In this document: positions 6,818-8,290 of the stretch, in pieces
Position numbering within the stretch: position 1 is the first letter of the stretch
Layout: every line of letters starts with the position of its first letter
Origin: Verrucomicrobiota bacterium
GTDB lineage: Bacteria > Verrucomicrobiota > Verrucomicrobiia > Methylacidiphilales > Verrucolacustridaceae
DNA: 8,290 nucleotides
Direction: 5' to 3'
Assembly (NCBI GenBank): GCA_010031845.1
Contig: RGYX01000036.1
Span: 1-8,290, forward strand
Made by a program: the position numbers and the translations under genes
The notes under the pieces: model-generated
What the model saw: the letters and a program-made list of their open reading frames with translations, nothing else
The model's database searches: none
What the model was told of the DNA's origin: nothing

Positions 6818-7293
6818 CCCGGGAATTCAAGGGCGGCAACGGCGAGGGCGGCGATGCCTTCCCCCCGGCCCACAAAACCGATTTTCTCATTGGTCGTCGC
6901 CTTGAGGTTGACCTGCTCCTCCTTGAGGCCGAGGGCGGCGGCAATTTTTTTTCGCATGGCGGGGAAGTGCGGGACGAGCTTGGGAGCCTCGGCCAAAAGG
7001 GAGGCATCGACATTCAGGATGCTGGCTTTTCGTTCCTTGGCGAGACGGGCGGCCTCAGCGAGGAAGATGGTGCTGGCTGCGCCCTTCCATTGGGGATCGG
7101 TGTTGGGGAAATGGGTGCCGATATCGCCGGCGGCGAGTGCGCCGAGGACGGCATCGGTAAGGGCATGGAGCAGAACATCGGCATCGGAGTGGCCTTCAAG
7201 ACCGCGGTCGTGGGGAATGGTCACTCCGCCCAAAATCAGGGGGCGCCCCTCGACCAAGGGGTGAACGTCGTAACCCATGCCCACACGCAACAT
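6814..7293 (-). CDS. ispF: 2-C-methyl-D-erythritol 2,4-cyclodiphosphate synthase IspF
   Basis: IspF cyclises CDP-methylerythritol 2-phosphate to MEcPP, releasing CMP, in the non-mevalonate isoprenoid pathway; the active enzyme is a trimer. What is seen: GMGYDVHPL holds the zinc ligands Asp and His. [19 protein letters not shown] contains the third ligand His. [12 protein letters not shown] and [19 protein letters not shown] (the ATTNEK-type and GRGEG motifs) complete the family pattern. From the ATG at 7293 the protein is 159 residues, matching the usual length of about 158. The frame stays open to a TTG at 7353, which would add 20 low-complexity residues not typical of IspF, so the shorter form is chosen. 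No SD is evident; the leader is C-rich. It is the first gene of the minus-strand group and is divergent from hpf. Confidence 0.97.
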   Translation of the reverse strand: MLRVGMGYDVHPLVEGRPLILGGVTIPHDRGLEGHSDADVLLHALTDAVLGALAAGDIGTHFPNTDPQWKGAASTIFLAEAARLAKERKASILNVDASLLAEAPKLVPHFPAMRKKIAAALGLKEEQVNLKATTNEKIGFVGRGEGIAALAVAALEFPG

Positions 7294-7396
7294 GGGGAAA
7301 GGATGTGGGCGGGCGGGTCCGGAGCCAAAGTTTTTCCAGCGAGTTCTTGGCAAGCCATCATCGACAGTTTGGGAGAAAGGGGGTAGAGGATGAATG
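7294..7396. promoter_or_regulatory. Divergent intergenic region between ispF and hpf
   Basis: This stretch of about 103 bases must carry the start signals for both ispF (minus) and hpf (plus), unless ispF begins at the upstream TTG. TTGGCA at 7347-7352 resembles a -35 box on the plus strand and reads TTGCCA on the minus strand, but no convincing -10 box follows at the right distance on either strand. AGAGGA at 7385-7390 is the likely SD of hpf. Confidence 0.4.
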
Positions 7397-7750
7397 ATGC
7401 ACGTTCATATCACCCCCCGACATCTCCCGTTGACCGACGGGATCGACATGTATGTTCAGAATAAACTTTCCCATCTGGACCACTTTGAGGGTCGGATCAT
7501 CGGCGCCCATGTGGTGCTCTGGCACGACCACAGCGCCCCGCCCAAAAAGCAGTATCGGGTCAAAGTCCATCTGGCGGTGCCCGGACCGGATCTCTTTGCC
7601 GAGGCCGGGGAGGATGATCTGTACGCCGCCATTGACCGGGTGGAAGAGAGGTTGAGCAACGAACTGCGGAAGCGAAAGACGAAGATGGTGGATCGCAAAC
7701 GCCATGTGGAAGCACGACGCAAAGAGCGGGCCCGCCGTTTTGGGAGATAG
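7397..7750 (+). CDS. hpf: Ribosome hibernation promoting factor, short form (HPF/RaiA family)
   Basis: This 117-residue protein has the sigma-54 modulation/S30AE fold that binds the small ribosomal subunit between head and body and stops translation in stationary phase or stress. What is seen: the opening [30 protein letters not shown] and the middle [42 protein letters not shown] follow the family pattern. That pattern includes the D(L/M)YAAID helix and the basic C-terminal helix. The tail is strongly basic ([17 protein letters not shown]). The C-terminal dimerisation domain of long HPF is absent, so it is a short form. Two ATGs stand in tandem at 7394 and 7397. The second has better spacing (6 bases) to AGAGGA and is chosen. 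Confidence 0.93.
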   Translation: MHVHITPRHLPLTDGIDMYVQNKLSHLDHFEGRIIGAHVVLWHDHSAPPKKQYRVKVHLAVPGPDLFAEAGEDDLYAAIDRVEERLSNELRKRKTKMVDRKRHVEARRKERARRFGR

Positions 7751-7822
7751 AAATTCGCTGAGGGTAACGATGCGGATGAACCGCCATGCGAATGGAATCA
7801 ATCGGCTATCATCCCCCTATTT

Positions 7823-7912
7823 TTAAAACGATTCTACTAACAAAAAGCGACTTACATTCGTTTTAACCATTGAAGCCTTTTATGTGAATAAAAGGTTGAT
7901 TTCTGTTAGTAG
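7823..7912 (+). promoter_or_regulatory. Candidate structured RNA leader: interleaved 9-bp repeats plus capped hairpin
   Basis: Three perfect inverted repeats are directly visible. TTAAAACGA (7823-7831) pairs with TCGTTTTAA (7858-7866). CTACTAACA (7834-7842) pairs with TGTTAGTAG (7904-7912). CCTTTTAT (7876-7883) pairs with ATAAAAGG (7888-7895) around GTGA, a GNRA-type tetraloop. The first two interleave, so together they form a pseudoknot. Alternatively, TCGTTTT can pair with the nearer AAAGCGA (7844-7850, one G-U pair), which turns the outer stem into a three-way junction with two hairpins. Competing folds of this sort are typical of regulatory leaders. It does not match a riboswitch class I know. 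The palindromes could instead be protein-binding sites in DNA. Confidence 0.45.
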
Positions 7913-7957
7913 GTTTGATTTGATTTTCGCCCCATTGGCTATTTGAGGGCGTGTAAC

Positions 7958-7992
7958 CCTTGGTTGGTTCGGTGGGAACAAACACCAAGGAG
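7958..7992 (+). promoter_or_regulatory. Hairpin pairing the ribosome binding site of the porin gene
   Basis: CCTTGGT (7958-7964) is perfectly complementary to ACCAAGG (7984-7990). An inner stem GTTC (67-70) with GAAC (76-79), numbered from 7900, stacks inside it. The right arm contains most of the SD sequence AAGGAG (7987-7992), which lies 8 bases before the ATG at 8001. Folding would therefore mask the ribosome binding site. AACCA at 7865-7869 in the upstream structure could compete for the left arm (TGGTT, 7961-7965), but this is only 5 bp. Confidence 0.5.
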
Positions 7993-8000
7993 AAAACAAA

Positions 8001-8290
8001 ATGATCAAGAATACTGCACGTATTCTTGGCGTGCTCGTAGCTGTGGCGAACCTGTCCCTCGCGGATAGCGCTCCGGATGCCTCCGCCAAGGACACAAAAA
8101 AGATGGTGCAAAACAACTTCGTCGAGACCGCCCAGAAGGGCATCAAGCTCAGCGGATACGTGGACGCCGGTTATGCGTACAACTTCACTGGCACGGGAAA
8201 TCAGTCTGTCGTTGATTCCCGTTTTGGTTCCGACACCGCCCAACGCGGGGATTTCCAGCTTTATGCGGTGAAAATCGCGCTGGAGAAGGC
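8001..8290 (+). CDS. Putative outer-membrane beta-barrel porin (BBP2/OmpL-like), 5' part
   Basis: This gene is open to the window end, with 96 complete codons. What is seen: the start has a strong SD, AAGGAG, 8 bases before the ATG. A signal peptide comes first (basic MIKNTAR, hydrophobic core ILGVLVAVANLSLA), with cleavage probably after about residue 21-24. A polar segment follows, and from about residue 47 comes GIKLSGYVDAGYAYNF and then DFQLYAVKIALEKA. Alternating hydrophobic residues of this kind, with the GYVDAGYAYNF start and the LYAVKIALEK strand, are typical of the BBP2-type putative porins (OmpL-like family) frequent in Verrucomicrobiota. The protein would sit in the outer membrane and pass small solutes. 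The family call rests on this N-terminal pattern only. Expression may be controlled by the structured leader upstream. Confidence 0.75.
   Translation, partial: MIKNTARILGVLVAVANLSLADSAPDASAKDTKKMVQNNFVETAQKGIKLSGYVDAGYAYNFTGTGNQSVVDSRFGSDTAQRGDFQLYAVKIALEK

Larger units (their letters stand above)
7751..8000 (+). promoter_or_regulatory. 250-base leader/promoter region rich in inverted repeats
   Basis: No gene is seen between hpf and the porin gene. The sequence turns AT-rich from about 7800. TATCAT at 7807-7812 is a 5/6 match to a -10 box, without a matching -35 box, and would give a leader of roughly 180 bases. The region then contains the inverted-repeat cluster at 7823-7912, three TTGATTT-type repeats (7896, 7915, 7920) and the ribosome-binding-site hairpin at 7958-7990. 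No clear terminator for hpf was found; only a weak bulged hairpin occurs at 7770-7787, without a T run. Confidence 0.55.

Noticed and set aside
6431..7264. 277-codon open frame on the plus strand over tmk and ispF
   Set aside because: It is antisense to two well-supported enzymes and shows no motif; a shadow frame.
7294..7353. 20-residue N-terminal extension of IspF from a TTG at 7353
   Set aside because: IspF normally begins just before the GYDVH motif; the extension is Pro/Arg-rich and unlike the family, and an ATG is available at 7293.
5304..7895. Relation between the two 8-4-8 palindromes (5304-5323 and 7876-7895)
   Set aside because: They share geometry (8-bp arms, 4-base loop) and AT-richness but not arm sequence, so a common regulator is not supported.
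7863..8243. 126-codon minus-strand frame over the porin start
   Set aside because: It is antisense to the signal peptide and barrel start of the porin gene and has no domain pattern. It also spans the inverted-repeat region.
1..8290. Mobile elements, CRISPR arrays, defence or phage genes
   Set aside because: No transposase, integrase, terminal repeats, evenly spaced direct repeats, toxin-antitoxin or nuclease-like genes were seen; gene content is housekeeping.

Overview
The window looks like a chromosomal segment of a Gram-negative, moderately GC-rich bacterium. It carries core metabolism and replication genes plus the start of an exported protein that resembles the BBP2/OmpL-like putative outer-membrane porins. 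That porin type, the overall protein style and the frequent lack of Shine-Dalgarno (SD) sequences fit the Planctomycetes-Verrucomicrobia-Chlamydiae group, most likely Verrucomicrobiota of the Opitutae kind. This is an inference from protein style, not a database match. No insertion sequence, integrase, CRISPR array, tRNA or rRNA was seen.

Layout. (1) Positions 1-194, plus strand: the 3' end of hisH (histidine biosynthesis). It is followed at 230-394 by a tiny secreted protein with a c-type haem motif (CSSCH), and then by a strong hairpin terminator that works in both directions. (2) Positions 458-7293: a long run of minus-strand genes. In transcription order they are ispF, tmk, holB, then an AT-rich 112-base gap, then accB, accC, thiE, a PfkB-family sugar kinase, a small three-helix membrane protein and an acyl-lipid/acyl-CoA desaturase. 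Junctions are tight (ATGA overlaps, 26-, 3- and 4-base junctions), so there are probably two transcription units: ispF-tmk-holB and accB to desaturase. (3) Position 7397 onward, plus strand: a short ribosome hibernation factor (hpf), divergent from ispF. A 250-base intergenic region follows, unusually rich in inverted repeats, and then the 5' end of the putative porin gene, which runs off the window.

How the genes relate. AccB and AccC are the biotin carrier and biotin carboxylase of acetyl-CoA carboxylase, the entry to fatty acid synthesis. The desaturase at the far end of the same strand modifies finished acyl chains, so the cluster has a lipid theme with thiamine-phosphate synthase and a sugar kinase inserted. 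IspF (isoprenoid precursor), Tmk (dTDP synthesis) and HolB (clamp-loader delta') form a housekeeping group; tmk-holB adjacency is common in bacteria.

The points most worth a second look are: the leader of the porin gene, with interleaved 9-bp inverted repeats, an 8-bp GUGA-capped hairpin and a hairpin that pairs the ribosome binding site, together resembling a riboswitch-like or RNA-controlled leader; the 54-residue CxxCH protein; and an apparent 10-residue internal loss in the AAA+ core of HolB.
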